A stretch of DNA of 64,000 nt from CALKXV01 sp965228905 (GTDB taxonomy: Bacteria > Pseudomonadota > Alphaproteobacteria > Rhodobacterales > Rhodobacteraceae), in contig CBDDII010000003.1 in NCBI GenBank assembly GCA_965228905.1, positions 868,001 through 932,000 on the forward strand. The letters are read 5' to 3'. Below are positions 17,575 through 27,027 of this stretch, piece after piece (position 1 is the first letter of the stretch; every line of letters starts with the position of its first letter). A program made the translations under genes and the position numbers. The notes beneath the pieces were generated by a model, which was not told the DNA's origin, did no database searches, and saw only the letters and a program-made list of their open reading frames with translations.

Positions 17575-18038
17575 ACCCGGTGATAGGGGCTGCCGGTCAG
17601 GATCGAAGTCGCGCGGTAAAGCTGTTCGGCCAGCATCACGCGGACCAGCATATGCGGCCAGACCATGCGCCCGAAACTGATCGAAAAATCCGCCTTTGAT
17701 CTCAGCGAGGCATCAATCCCGTCCGCCCCGCCGATGACGAAGGTCGCGACACCCGCGCCATCATCCCGCCAGAACCCCAGCTTTTCGGCAAACTCCGGCG
17801 AACTCAGCACCTTGCCCCGCTCATCCAGCGTGACCAGCGGCCCGGACCCCTCGGCGGCCTTTTCCAGCAGCACCGCCTCTGCCGCCATGCCGCCTTTCTT
17901 CGCCTCGACCTCCTGCACGCTGGCAGGGCCGATGCCGACAGGACGACCGATCTTGTCGATACGGGACAGGTAGTCGCTCACCAGGTCGGCCTCGGGTCCA
18001 CCGCGAAGCCGACCCACGGCAACGATCTTCAACTGCAC
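17571..18038 (-). CDS. rlmH: 23S rRNA (pseudouridine1915-N3)-methyltransferase
   Basis: SPOUT-class SAM-dependent methyltransferase (EC 2.1.1.177) that modifies helix 69 of 23S rRNA. A GTG start at 18038 gives 155 aa (VQLKIVAVGRLRGGPEADL), the exact family length; the open frame continues upstream without support. The C-terminal trefoil-knot region is clear: TFVIGGADGIDASLR, then SFGRMVWPHMLVRVMLAEQLYRA and the invariant end SPYHRV. It follows rsfS by 10 bases, the usual pairing. Confidence 0.94.
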   Translation of the reverse strand: MQLKIVAVGRLRGGPEADLVSDYLSRIDKIGRPVGIGPASVQEVEAKKGGMAAEAVLLEKAAEGSGPLVTLDERGKVLSSPEFAEKLGFWRDDGAGVATFVIGGADGIDASLRSKADFSISFGRMVWPHMLVRVMLAEQLYRATSILTGSPYHRV

Positions 18039-18048
18039 GGGCGTGCCG

Positions 18049-18417
18049 TCAGCTTTGCAGGGCCGCAGCCTCGCCCGGAGACAGCCACATCTTTTCCAAC
18101 TGATAGAACTCGCGCACTTCGGGCCGGAAGACATGGATGATCGCATCGCCCAGGTCGATCAGCACCCAGTCGCCGGCATCCTTGCCTTCGACCTTGGCCA
18201 GACGACCGTGATCCTGCTTCAGCGTATCCACCAGATTTTCGGCAATCGCCGCCACCTGCCGGGACGACCGGCCCGAGGCGATGACCATCCAGTCGGCCAT
18301 CTCGCTTTTGCCGCGCAGGTCGATCTGCACGATCTCTTCGGCCTTGCTGGAGTCCAGTGATGTCAGGATAACGCCAAGCAACTCGTCGCTGGCGAGGGAC
18401 GTGGCTTTGCCGGTCAT
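18049..18417 (-). CDS. rsfS: ribosomal silencing factor RsfS
   Basis: Binds ribosomal protein L14 and blocks subunit joining when nutrients are scarce. It is 122 aa from ATG 18417. The core AEEIVQIDLRGKSEMADWMVI, ASGRSSRQVAAIAENL, GDWVLIDLGDAIIHVFRPEVREFYQLEKMW is complete. The frame is open upstream to 18576, but the ATG at 18417 overlaps the stop of a 21-codon leader ORF that has a strong Shine-Dalgarno sequence, which supports this start. It is in an operon with rlmH. Confidence 0.92.
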   Translation of the reverse strand: MTGKATSLASDELLGVILTSLDSSKAEEIVQIDLRGKSEMADWMVIASGRSSRQVAAIAENLVDTLKQDHGRLAKVEGKDAGDWVLIDLGDAIIHVFRPEVREFYQLEKMWLSPGEAAALQS

Positions 18418-18479
18418 AACACTTCCGGCGCTCTCGGCGGTCGTGCCACGGACCGCGTCTTGGATATGAGACAGGACAT
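18414..18479 (-). CDS. putative leader peptide ORF, 21 aa, coupled to rsfS
   Basis: ATG at 18479 lies just behind AAAGGAGG, one of the best ribosome-binding sites in the region, and opens a 21-codon ORF (MSCLISKTRSVARPPRAPEV, then L). Its TGA overlaps the rsfS ATG (ATGA). The peptide is basic and proline-containing. Translation coupling, or a leader that senses translation, would suit a gene for a translation silencing factor. Whether it is translated is not known. Confidence 0.4.
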   Translation of the reverse strand: MSCLISKTRSVARPPRAPEVL

Positions 18480-18665
18480 TGTCCTCCTTTGACTGTGCCG
18501 GGCGCTCTCTCCCGGCCTTACCTGTAGGACAAAAGTAACACCTGATTCGCCCAATTCCAAGATTTTGACACCGCACGGGGCAAAACAGCCGACGTTGCGT
18601 GTTGTATCGGAACGATTTTCAAAGGGCGCGCCACAGGTGTGACCAAAAGGAGAACGCACAGATCC

Positions 18666-18690
18666 ACAGCTAAGTCATTGATTTAGCTGT
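18666..18690 (-). terminator. hairpin downstream of tamB
   Basis: ACAGCTAA (18666-18673) and TTAGCTGT (18683-18690) form an 8-bp stem with a 9-nt loop, 34 bases past the tamB stop. There is no T-run, so termination is only possible. The rest of 18480-18723 shows no gene and should hold the rsfS promoter. Confidence 0.4.
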
Positions 18691-18723
18691 TTCGCGTGCG
18701 AAAATTTTCGGCCCGGATCCACC

Positions 18724-21700
18724 TCAGTAGTCGCGTTCGTAAAAGATCCCGATACTTGTGCCACCTTCGCTGCTGACGCCGCCTTTCACGGTCACGGACC
18801 GCGAAACATCAAGGTTCAGGTTCAACTGCGTCTCGCCCGCACTGTCGACGGTGACGTCGGTATAAAGGTTTTCGCCCAGGTAGGCCCCGGCCTGAACCGC
18901 GGTGTTTCCCTCATCCGTCGTGGTCACGTCCAGGTCGGCAAGGCCGGTGCTGTTGCGCAGCTTTCCGACGATCCCCTCGCCACCGCGCCCGGCCAGCGTG
19001 CGCACCGCAAGGGCCAGCCTTGCGGCCTGCAAGGCGCTGAGGTTCTCAAGCCCCTGACCAAAGATCAGCCGCGCCAGCGCCTCTTCCTGCGGCAGTTGCG
19101 GGTTCGAGGTAAACGCGATGTCGGGATTGTCGGCGGTGCCAGAGACCGTGACGCTGACGCTGCCATCGTCAACCTCGGTCGTCGCCTGAAGGAATAGCTG
19201 CGGAACGAAGGAGCCCTCCATCGTGATCCGCGCCTCGTCCAGTTCAAGCCGCTGGCCAAGGATGTCCAGCCGCCCCCGGATCAGGGTGAAACCGCCCGAA
19301 GGGATCACGTTCCGCGTCGTGCCACGTAGGCGCAGCGATCCGCCGAACTCGCTGTCCAACCCGCGCCCCCTGACGAACAACTGGTTGCCCGCCGTCACGG
19401 TCACGTCCAGGGGATAGGCGGGGCCCGAACCGCCGCCACTGCCCGCAACCTCCAGCAATCCCGCGCGACGCCGAGTGCCGCGCACGGGGGGCGGTTCGTT
19501 GATATGGGTGATCTCGGGGATCGCGCCAGCACCGCCAAGACCGGACGACGGGATTCGAATCTCGGTCGGCCCAAGCGCCAGCGCACCGGAAATCCGCGCA
19601 CCGCCGGTCAGCGGGCCGTTCACGCCCAGGCTGCCGTTGATGCTGGTCTCGAACAGGCTTGGGTCGGTAAAGACCGCGTTTTTCAACGTGATGTTCAGAT
19701 CCGCCGCGTAAGGTGCGCTCGTCCCAACCGGCCCGCGAATGGCGATCCGGCCCCCGCCCTCAAATCGTCCCGCGACATCAAGCGTCGCTCTGCCTCCTCC
19801 AAGCGAGGTATCAAGCGAAATGCCACTGACAGCCACCCCGGCATCGGGGGCCACAAGCCGCGCGTCGCGGGCCGTCACCTGACCGGAAAGCGACGCAAGA
19901 TCAAGCGGACCGGCAAGGCGCAGATCAAATCGCACAGGACCGGACAGCGTTGTCGGTGCGATAAAGCTGTTGGCGATCTCCAAAAGCGCATTGCCGTTGA
20001 TCGAAAGGTCCGCGGTCGAGAAATCCTCGGCCGCCGTCCCGGCTATATCCGCGCGGATGCCGCCGGGGCCGCTGGCGCTGACGTCCACGCGCATGGTGCC
20101 GTCGCTCAGGCCTTCGACCTTGCCCTGAACCTCTGCCGCACCGGGAAGGCCCGAAACGAAAGGCGCGATGTTGAAAACTCGTGCTGCAAAATCCAGCGTG
20201 CGCTCGTCAGCGCCAACCGCTCCGGATGCGCTGGCATCCATTGCTCCGGTTTCCAGCGCCAGCCGCGAAAGCGTGATCTGTCCGTTCGTTCCCGAAGCGA
20301 CAAGCGCCAGCGTTGTTTCCCCGCTCAGCAGACGGTCGACGTCGGGAATGCCGCTTGACAGGTCAGCGCCCGTCAAACCGCCGTCGATGCTGAAGGACGA
20401 CAGATCGAAAGCCACGCTGCCGGTTGCGTTCACCTCGGCCGAGCCGCCGATGTCGCGCCCCGCCAGTTTAGAAAAGACCGATAGGTCGGGCGCAGTTGCC
20501 GTGACGGTGCCTTCACCGCGCGGGGCGTTGTAGATGTCCAGCAATCGCCCTTCTCCGGAAAACTGCACTGCATCGCCATCGACACGCGCCGTGACATCCC
20601 AATCCCGCGCCTCGTCTTCCCGCCCGGTCAGGTCCAGATCGACCGGACCGGAAAGGCCGTCCAGCAGGATGCCTGCATCCTCAAGCCGCCCCGCCAGCGA
20701 CAGGGTCGAGGTGCCGGAAGTCAGCCGAACCCGGCCTTGAAGATTGGCCTGCTCGCTTTCAACCGTGTTCAGTGTCACGGCCAGCCCCGCAGCGTCGCGG
20801 GTGGCACGCAGGTCCAGCCGGGAAGGCCCGGCGAGGATGGCATCGACACGCGCGTCACCGATGGAAATGCTTTGGCCGTTGCCTTTGGCCACGACGTCGA
20901 AAGTCCCCTGAAGTGGCGTGGCGGTGAAGGTCACCTCCGCATTCGTCCGCCCGCCTAGCGGGCGCTGCGCAACGCCCGAAAAGACGGCCAAGTTGTCCGC
21001 CCGTAGTGCGACTTCGCCTTCCACCTCCGGGCCGTCTTCGCCGCTTGTGACCACCGCATCGCCGTTCAGCCCGTAAGCCTCGCCTTCAAGGGTCAGACCG
21101 CTGAGGCGCAAATCGCGGCCCGCTTCCCAGTCCACCGCCACTTCGCCCGAGATGTCTTCGCCAACGGCCTCTTTCAACGACGGGTCACCAAGATCCAGCG
21201 CCCTGATCTGATACCCCACATCCGCTGTCACACGATTGATCGCACCGGGGGAAATCTGGCCGACGACCCGAAGCCGCGCGGCATCCGCGCTGATCGCCCC
21301 GCGTTCAAGGTTTTCGATGTCGAACCGCCCGGCCCAGCCTTCGCCCTCTGCCGCATTGAACGCCAGTTCCAGCGCGACGCTGTCCACCCGCGTTTCGTCC
21401 CCCGAAAGCGGCAAGAGAACAGGTTCACCGCTTTCGTCGGCAATACTGCCCGTCAGGTTGAACCGGCGCGGCATCCCGTCCTGACCCAGAACAGCCTCGC
21501 CTGAAAGCGACAGGTGGTCGGCGGTCAGGGACAGATCGTTCAATACGGTTCCACCGCCTTCGGTACGAAAGGCGCTGACCCGCAAGCCGACGTTTTCCCC
21601 GAAGAACGGGCGATACTCGGGCAGGAAAAGCGGCGCGATGTCGCCCGCGATATTCGTGGTCAGGCCGACGGTTTCGTCCACCTTGAACGTGCCAATCTGT

Positions 21701-22497
21701 CCGGTCAGGCGATCCACGCCGTCCGTCGCAAGGCGAATGTCGGCCACGTATTCATCAATCGGTGCGGTCCCGCTGATAGCAAAATCGACCGAGGGGTTGC
21801 CCGGAATGCCCGCCAGCCGCGCCAAAAGGCCTTCAGTGTCTTCTTCCAGCCCCAGGTCGAAAGCCAAGACGCGGGTCGCATTGGAATAGGCGGCCTCCAG
21901 AGTGGCCGCACCGCGCCCGTCCAGCCTTGTGATGCTCAGCGTTGCCGTGCCTTCACCATCTTCCAGCGAAAAGGCGCCTTCGGTGCCGATGTCGATGTCT
22001 TCGCCCAGAAGGGGCGCGCCGAGCGAAACCCTGGCCGCGCTGATCTCGTCGATCTGGATGCTGACCGGCAGTTCGGGCAGTTGGAAACCCGTTGCTTCGG
22101 GCGTCGGCGCTTCGGTTTCTTCCGAGGCTGGCAATCGGGGCAACAGGATCTCGGCGGCGGTCAGCTTGGTGACTTCAAGCCGCCCCTGGAACAATGCGGC
22201 GCGGCTCCAGTCCAGTTCTGCGTCGTTCAGCGTCAGCCAGACCCCGTCGTCGTCGGCGATGGTCAGGCTGTCGAGCGTCGCCGCGCCTGACAAGGCCCCT
22301 TCAAAACCGGTGACCTCGACAACCCGGCCCGCTCCGGAAAGCTGATCCTCGATCAACCTTTCCAGAAGCGAGCCCTGTTCTTCGTCAGAGGCGGCTTCGT
22401 CCGAGCCGAACAACCGGTCGAAGAACCCACGCTCGTCATCCTGGGCCACGGCGGGTTGAGCAAGGCAAAGTGCCAGGACAAATGCGAAATGTCTCAT
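18724..22497 (-). CDS. tamB: translocation and assembly module protein TamB
   Basis: Large envelope protein (1257 aa, AsmA/VPS13-like bridge) that spans the periplasm between the inner membrane and TamA and assists assembly of some outer-membrane proteins and phospholipid transport. A hydrophobic N-terminus (MRHFAFVLALCLAQPAVA) is followed by a very long beta-rich repeat body and the DUF490/TamB C-terminus (EEALARLIFGQGLENLSALQ, ending SIGIFYERDY). tamA ends one base into the tamB start (TGATG), so they are co-translated. Confidence 0.92.
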   Translation of the reverse strand: MRHFAFVLALCLAQPAVAQDDERGFFDRLFGSDEAASDEEQGSLLERLIEDQLSGAGRVVEVTGFEGALSGAATLDSLTIADDDGVWLTLNDAELDWSRAALFQGRLEVTKLTAAEILLPRLPASEETEAPTPEATGFQLPELPVSIQIDEISAARVSLGAPLLGEDIDIGTEGAFSLEDGEGTATLSITRLDGRGAATLEAAYSNATRVLAFDLGLEEDTEGLLARLAGIPGNPSVDFAISGTAPIDEYVADIRLATDGVDRLTGQIGTFKVDETVGLTTNIAGDIAPLFLPEYRPFFGENVGLRVSAFRTEGGGTVLNDLSLTADHLSLSGEAVLGQDGMPRRFNLTGSIADESGEPVLLPLSGDETRVDSVALELAFNAAEGEGWAGRFDIENLERGAISADAARLRVVGQISPGAINRVTADVGYQIRALDLGDPSLKEAVGEDISGEVAVDWEAGRDLRLSGLTLEGEAYGLNGDAVVTSGEDGPEVEGEVALRADNLAVFSGVAQRPLGGRTNAEVTFTATPLQGTFDVVAKGNGQSISIGDARVDAILAGPSRLDLRATRDAAGLAVTLNTVESEQANLQGRVRLTSGTSTLSLAGRLEDAGILLDGLSGPVDLDLTGREDEARDWDVTARVDGDAVQFSGEGRLLDIYNAPRGEGTVTATAPDLSVFSKLAGRDIGGSAEVNATGSVAFDLSSFSIDGGLTGADLSSGIPDVDRLLSGETTLALVASGTNGQITLSRLALETGAMDASASGAVGADERTLDFAARVFNIAPFVSGLPGAAEVQGKVEGLSDGTMRVDVSASGPGGIRADIAGTAAEDFSTADLSINGNALLEIANSFIAPTTLSGPVRFDLRLAGPLDLASLSGQVTARDARLVAPDAGVAVSGISLDTSLGGGRATLDVAGRFEGGGRIAIRGPVGTSAPYAADLNITLKNAVFTDPSLFETSINGSLGVNGPLTGGARISGALALGPTEIRIPSSGLGGAGAIPEITHINEPPPVRGTRRRAGLLEVAGSGGGSGPAYPLDVTVTAGNQLFVRGRGLDSEFGGSLRLRGTTRNVIPSGGFTLIRGRLDILGQRLELDEARITMEGSFVPQLFLQATTEVDDGSVSVTVSGTADNPDIAFTSNPQLPQEEALARLIFGQGLENLSALQAARLALAVRTLAGRGGEGIVGKLRNSTGLADLDVTTTDEGNTAVQAGAYLGENLYTDVTVDSAGETQLNLNLDVSRSVTVKGGVSSEGGTSIGIFYERDY

Positions 22498-24302
22498 CAG
22501 AACGACTGCCCGATGCCGACATAGAAATAGAGATCCGAAGCATCCGTATCGCCGGAAATCGGCGTTGCAAGGTCAAGCCGGATCGGCCCAAGGCCCGTCA
22601 AGTAGCGCACGCCAAGCCCGGCACCGGCATGGCTTTCGCCGGAAAAGTCCGGAAAGCTCTCCGACCCGACATAGCCCCAGTCGGCAAAGGCGACCAGTTG
22701 CACGTTGTCCCAGACATCCGCGCGAATCTCGCCCGAGATTGCCAACAGGCTGCGCCCGCCGGTCGACAGGCCACCGATATCGACGCCAAGGGATTGATAA
22801 TCCTGCCCGCGCACGGTTCCCCCGCCACCCGAGTAGAACCGATAGGTCGCGGGGCTTTCTTCCAGCGACGGACCGACAAGGGCACCAAGCTGCGCGCGAG
22901 CGGCAAAAGTCAATTTCTCGGTCCCACGATAGGCCCGTGCATCCACGAAGAACCGCGCCCCGTCGGAGGTTCCGGCAAGGGCAAGGAAAGGCGTGGCTTC
23001 GACTTCGACGAAAAAGCCAGAACGCGGGTCAAGTTCACTGTCGCGGCGGTCGTGGATGCCGGTGAAGGGCAGGGTCAACAACTCGATCGTTTCGTTGCCG
23101 AAATCATCGGTGGTGTCGGAATAAAGGTATCCGGCCCCAAGGCTGACCGTGGTGCGGGAACTGGCATAGCGGGTGAAGCCGAGGGTGAATTCGGTCGTGT
23201 CTGCGGTGAAGTCCGGCTCATCCAGGGATTCGAACTGAAGCTCGGCAAAGAAATCCGTATCGGCAGCAGGGGTGGCGGGCCGTTCGTAGCGGGCACCGAA
23301 GGTGTAGTCGGTGCCGCCGGTTTCGCCGCCAAGGCCCGCAACCTCGCCATCGACGCGAAACCGCTCGGCCCCGCCCAGAAGGTTGCGGTGCAGCCAATAG
23401 CCCGACAGCGTCACACCGTCCACGGTGCTGTACTCGGCACCAAAGCCAAAACGCCGGGGCGTGGCCTCGGACACGGCGATGGTCAGGGGCAGGCTGGCGT
23501 TCGGGCCGATCCTGTCGGCCTCTTCGATGGTGACGCTGCGAAAGCTGCCGGTGCGGCGCAGGCGCCTGGCGGCGGCGTCAATGTCTTCGGGATCAAAGCG
23601 GCGGCCTTCGGTCAGTCCGGCGATTTTCAGGATGCGCCTGGTGCGCACGTTTTCGTTGCCGCGCACCGAGACGGTGCCGAAACTCAGGCGCGGGCCGGGG
23701 GTGACGCCAAGACGGGCGTCGAGACGCGACTGGCGGTGACGGGCGGTGATGCTCTGACCGGTGACTTCGGCCTTGGCATGGCCCACGGCCCGCCAATCGT
23801 CGACCGCAGATTCAGCCGCCTCTCTGATAGCGGATGTCGAGGCGGGTGCGCCGGGGCGAAACCCTTCGGGCAGTTCGTCTCCGGCGGGCAGCGGTGTGAC
23901 CTCTGCGACGCCAAAACGAAAACGCGGGCCGGGGTCGACGGACAGGCGGATGTCACGCACCTCGGGCAATCGCGCAAGCGGCGAGAAACCCGCAGCCTCG
24001 CGTCCGTTCAAAAGGATGCGGATCACGCCGCCGAAATACCCTTCGTCATAAAGGACGGCCAAAAGCCGCTCATAGTCGGCTTGGGCGGCGGCCAGCAGGG
24101 CGTTCGGGTCTTCTTCGCCTTCGCGACGGCTTTGGATGACCAGCGAAGAGGCGCGCAGCGCGTCGCGAAGGTCGTCACCGCCACCATTCGTCTGAAGCGA
24201 GATTCGCGGCTCTGCCATGACGGCAGCGGATTGAAAACACAGAAGAAAAACGCCAAGGGACAGGGCGCGACGGAACAGGCGGTGGGGCGGCACTGGTGAC
24301 AT
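22497..24302 (-). CDS. tamA: outer-membrane translocation and assembly module TamA (BamA family)
   Basis: Omp85-family outer-membrane protein of 601 aa. It has a signal peptide (SLGVFLLCFQSAAVMA), then POTRA domains (about 30-270; for example FGTVSVRGNENVRTRRILKIAG), then a 16-stranded barrel domain whose late part carries the family's RGQDYQSLGVD loop (VRG/Y in strand 13 region) and the aromatic C-terminal signal YFYVGIGQSF. It is co-transcribed with tamB. Confidence 0.92.
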   Translation of the reverse strand: MSPVPPHRLFRRALSLGVFLLCFQSAAVMAEPRISLQTNGGGDDLRDALRASSLVIQSRREGEEDPNALLAAAQADYERLLAVLYDEGYFGGVIRILLNGREAAGFSPLARLPEVRDIRLSVDPGPRFRFGVAEVTPLPAGDELPEGFRPGAPASTSAIREAAESAVDDWRAVGHAKAEVTGQSITARHRQSRLDARLGVTPGPRLSFGTVSVRGNENVRTRRILKIAGLTEGRRFDPEDIDAAARRLRRTGSFRSVTIEEADRIGPNASLPLTIAVSEATPRRFGFGAEYSTVDGVTLSGYWLHRNLLGGAERFRVDGEVAGLGGETGGTDYTFGARYERPATPAADTDFFAELQFESLDEPDFTADTTEFTLGFTRYASSRTTVSLGAGYLYSDTTDDFGNETIELLTLPFTGIHDRRDSELDPRSGFFVEVEATPFLALAGTSDGARFFVDARAYRGTEKLTFAARAQLGALVGPSLEESPATYRFYSGGGGTVRGQDYQSLGVDIGGLSTGGRSLLAISGEIRADVWDNVQLVAFADWGYVGSESFPDFSGESHAGAGLGVRYLTGLGPIRLDLATPISGDTDASDLYFYVGIGQSF

Positions 24303-24365
24303 GACTCATGAATATAGTGCGCTGTAGGGAAGTGACAGTCCTGTCGCGGGCCTGTCACGGGAAAT

Positions 24366-24761
24366 TCAATCGACCGGGGTGCCGCTCAACCCGGCAAGGA
24401 TCGGGCAATCGGGCCGGTCATCGCCCGCGCAGGTCTGGACAAGATGAGACAGGGTATCGTGCATCGCCCGCAAGTCCGCGATCTTGTTCTCGATTTCGAG
24501 AAGGTGCCGCCGCGCGACCTTGCGCACTTCGGAGCTGGCGCGGTCTTCGTCGTCGTAAAGGGCGAGAAGCGTGCGGCAATCCTCGATCGAAAAGCCAAGG
24601 GCGCGGGCGCGGCCAAGGAACGTCAAAGTGTGAAGGTTCCTGTCGGAAAAGACGCGATAACCGTTGTCGCTGCGGGCAGGTGTCACAAGGTCGATGCTTT
24701 CATAATAGCGGATCGTCTTGGGCGGCAGCCCGGTGGCTTCGGCGACGTCGCGGATGTTCAT
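24366..24761 (-). CDS. cueR: Cu(I)-responsive MerR-family regulator CueR
   Basis: Dimeric activator of copper efflux, 131 aa. The N-terminal winged helix MNIRDVAEATGLPPKTIRYY is typical MerR. The metal loop has Cys111 and Cys119 (C-AGDDRPD-C-P), matching Cys112 and Cys120 of E. coli CueR. It overlaps the copA end by four bases (ATGA), so it is the second gene of a copA-cueR operon and regulates its own transcript through the 26978-27008 promoter. Confidence 0.92.
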   Translation of the reverse strand: MNIRDVAEATGLPPKTIRYYESIDLVTPARSDNGYRVFSDRNLHTLTFLGRARALGFSIEDCRTLLALYDDEDRASSEVRKVARRHLLEIENKIADLRAMHDTLSHLVQTCAGDDRPDCPILAGLSGTPVD

Positions 24762-26971
24762 GAAAGCTCTCCGGTTGCGCGGCGCAGTCTGAGGGCATTG
24801 GCCACCACCGCGACGCTGGACAGGGCCATCGCAAGCGCGGCCAACATGGGCGACAGCAAAAGCCCGAACGCAGGGTAGAGCACGCCAGCGGCCACGGGGA
24901 TCAGAAGGATGTTGTAACCAAAGGCCCAGGCCAGGTTCTGACGGATGATGGCAAGGGTCGCCCGGCTGAGACCGATGGCGCGGGGCACACCCGCCGGATC
25001 ACCCGACATCAGCACGACCTCGGCGGTTTCCATCGCGACATCCGTGCCGGTGCCGATGGCGATGCCCACCTCTGCGGCGGCCAGTGCGGGGGCATCGTTG
25101 ATTCCGTCGCCGACAAAGGCGACCGGGCCGGTCTTCGACCATTCGCCCAAGGCGTCGACCTTGGTGTCAGGCAGGGCCTCGGCCACGACCGTGTCGATGG
25201 ACAGGCGGCGTGCCACCGCCTCGCCGGTGGCCTTTGCGTCGCCGGTCAAAAGCGCGACAGTCTTGCCCGCGCTTTTCAGCGTCTCGACCGTGGAGGTGGC
25301 ATTGTCCTTGATCGGATCCGCGACCGATAGCATGGCCCGGACCTTGCCGCCCCAGCCGACGAAGATGGGCGTTTCGCCCATGTCGGCCCGCGTGTCGGCC
25401 TCGGATTCGAGCGTTTCCAGCGACAGGTCGTTTTCCTTCATGAACCGGGCCGAGCCGACGCGGACAAGCTGACCTTCGACCGTGGCTTCGGCACCGCGCC
25501 CGGTCACGGCGTTGAAATCGCTGGCTTCAAGTGTTGATCCGGCGGCCGAGACGATGGCGTTGGCTATGGGATGTTCGGATCGTGTTTCGACGGCGGCTGC
25601 ATAGCTCAGAACTGTCTCGCGGTCTTCGCCCGGAGCAAGTGCCACATGGACAAGGGCAGGCGCGCCTTCGGTCAGGGTGCCGGTTTTATCGAAGGCGATG
25701 GTTTCGATGTCGCTCAACCTTTGCAGCGCCTCGCCCTGGCGGAACAGGATGCCAAGCTCTGCCGCCCGGCCCGAGCCGACCATGATCGCCACGGGAACCG
25801 CCAGACCCATGGCGCAGGGGCAGGCGACGATCAGGACGGAGACGGCGGCGACCAGCGCGAACTCGGGCTGGAAGAACAGCCAGACAACCAGCGTCAGGGC
25901 GGCGATGGCAAGAACGGCTGGCACGAAGATGGCGGTGATGCGGTCGACCAGATCCTGCACGGGAAGGCGCGCACCCTGCGCGTTGCGTACCATCCGGATG
26001 ATGCCCGCAAGCGCGGTGTCCGAGCCGACCTTCGTGGCCTCGATCGTCAGGGAGCCGTTGCCGTTGATCGTGGCGCCCGTAACCGGGTCACCGCTGGATT
26101 TCGCGACCGGGGTCGGTTCGCCCGTCATCATGCTTTCGTCCACGGTGGAACTGCCGTCCTCGACGATTCCGTCGGTCGGAATCTGCTCGCCCGGTTTGAC
26201 GCGAAGGATGTCACCGGGGACAAGAAGGGCGATGTCGCGGTCCACCTCGGCACCATCGACGATCACGCGGGCGGTGCGGGGTTGCAATCCGATCAGGGTC
26301 TGGATCGCGGCACTGGCCTGTCCCTTGGCGCGGGCCTCAAGCAGGCGGCCGAACAGGATCAGGACGACGATGACACCGGCGGATTCGAAATAGACGTTTC
26401 GCGCGACCTGCGGCAAGAGGGCAGGCAGGAAGGTGACGACGGTGGAATACCCAAAGGCCGCCGCCGTGCCGAGCGCGACAAGCGAATCCATGTCGGGCCG
26501 ACGTTTCAGCAGCGCGGGAACGCCATGCTTGAAGAACCGCCGCCCCGGACCGACGAGGGCGAGGCCGATCAGCAGGAACTGGATGATCCAGCTTGTCTGC
26601 GTACCGATGGTGCGGGCGACGAGGTGGTGCAGGGCAGGGACCAGATGCCCGCCCATTTCGACCAGGAAAACGGGCAGGACGAGCGCAGCGGCGATCAACG
26701 TGTCACGTTTCAGTGCCGGAGTTTCATCGACGGGAAGGCTGTCATCGACCTCGGGTTCCATCGGGTAGCCCGCGTCGCGGGCGGCGTCGAGGAGCGCGTC
26801 GGGCGCAAGTTCGTCGGTTGCGGCGACGGTCGCGCTGGTGTCGGCAAGGTTCACACGGGCCGCGACAACGCCGGGCACGGCATCAAGCGCGGCCTCCAGC
26901 CTGCGCACGCAAGAGGCACAATGCAGGCCGGTGACGCGAAAACGGGCGGTTTCATGGGTAAAATCTTTCAT
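24758..26971 (-). CDS. copA: Cu(I)-exporting P1B-type ATPase
   Basis: Inner-membrane copper pump of 737 aa. One N-terminal heavy-metal domain (GLHCASCVRR, Cys18/Cys21) is followed by eight membrane segments, the actuator TGE (283-285), the membrane CPC copper site (Cys384/Cys386) and the phosphorylated Asp428 in DKTGTLTEG; GDGINDAPALAAAEVG closes the ATP site. There is no Shine-Dalgarno sequence before the ATG, and the predicted transcription start falls at or near the start codon, so the message may be leaderless. Confidence 0.95.
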   Translation of the reverse strand: MKDFTHETARFRVTGLHCASCVRRLEAALDAVPGVVAARVNLADTSATVAATDELAPDALLDAARDAGYPMEPEVDDSLPVDETPALKRDTLIAAALVLPVFLVEMGGHLVPALHHLVARTIGTQTSWIIQFLLIGLALVGPGRRFFKHGVPALLKRRPDMDSLVALGTAAAFGYSTVVTFLPALLPQVARNVYFESAGVIVVLILFGRLLEARAKGQASAAIQTLIGLQPRTARVIVDGAEVDRDIALLVPGDILRVKPGEQIPTDGIVEDGSSTVDESMMTGEPTPVAKSSGDPVTGATINGNGSLTIEATKVGSDTALAGIIRMVRNAQGARLPVQDLVDRITAIFVPAVLAIAALTLVVWLFFQPEFALVAAVSVLIVACPCAMGLAVPVAIMVGSGRAAELGILFRQGEALQRLSDIETIAFDKTGTLTEGAPALVHVALAPGEDRETVLSYAAAVETRSEHPIANAIVSAAGSTLEASDFNAVTGRGAEATVEGQLVRVGSARFMKENDLSLETLESEADTRADMGETPIFVGWGGKVRAMLSVADPIKDNATSTVETLKSAGKTVALLTGDAKATGEAVARRLSIDTVVAEALPDTKVDALGEWSKTGPVAFVGDGINDAPALAAAEVGIAIGTGTDVAMETAEVVLMSGDPAGVPRAIGLSRATLAIIRQNLAWAFGYNILLIPVAAGVLYPAFGLLLSPMLAALAMALSSVAVVANALRLRRATGELS

Positions 26972-26977
26972 ATTGCT

Positions 26978-27008
26978 TAGTTAGGGGTTCCAGTCACTGG
27001 AAGGTCAA
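26978..27008 (-). promoter_or_regulatory. CueR-type copA promoter and operator
   Basis: Reading leftward: -35 TTGACC (27003-27008), perfect dyad TTCCAGTGACTGGAA (26988-27002), -10 TAACTA (26978-26983). The spacer is 19 bp, the overlong spacing typical of MerR-family activated promoters, and the dyad fills it. Cu-CueR would untwist it to activate copA-cueR. The -10 ends seven bases from the copA ATG. Confidence 0.85.
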
Positions 27009-27027
27009 GGGGGTTTCTCTTGACTTT

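Noticed and set aside
22470..24299. 609-aa open frame antisense to tamA
   Set aside because: Shadow frame; the minus-strand Omp85 protein has signal peptide, POTRA and barrel features.
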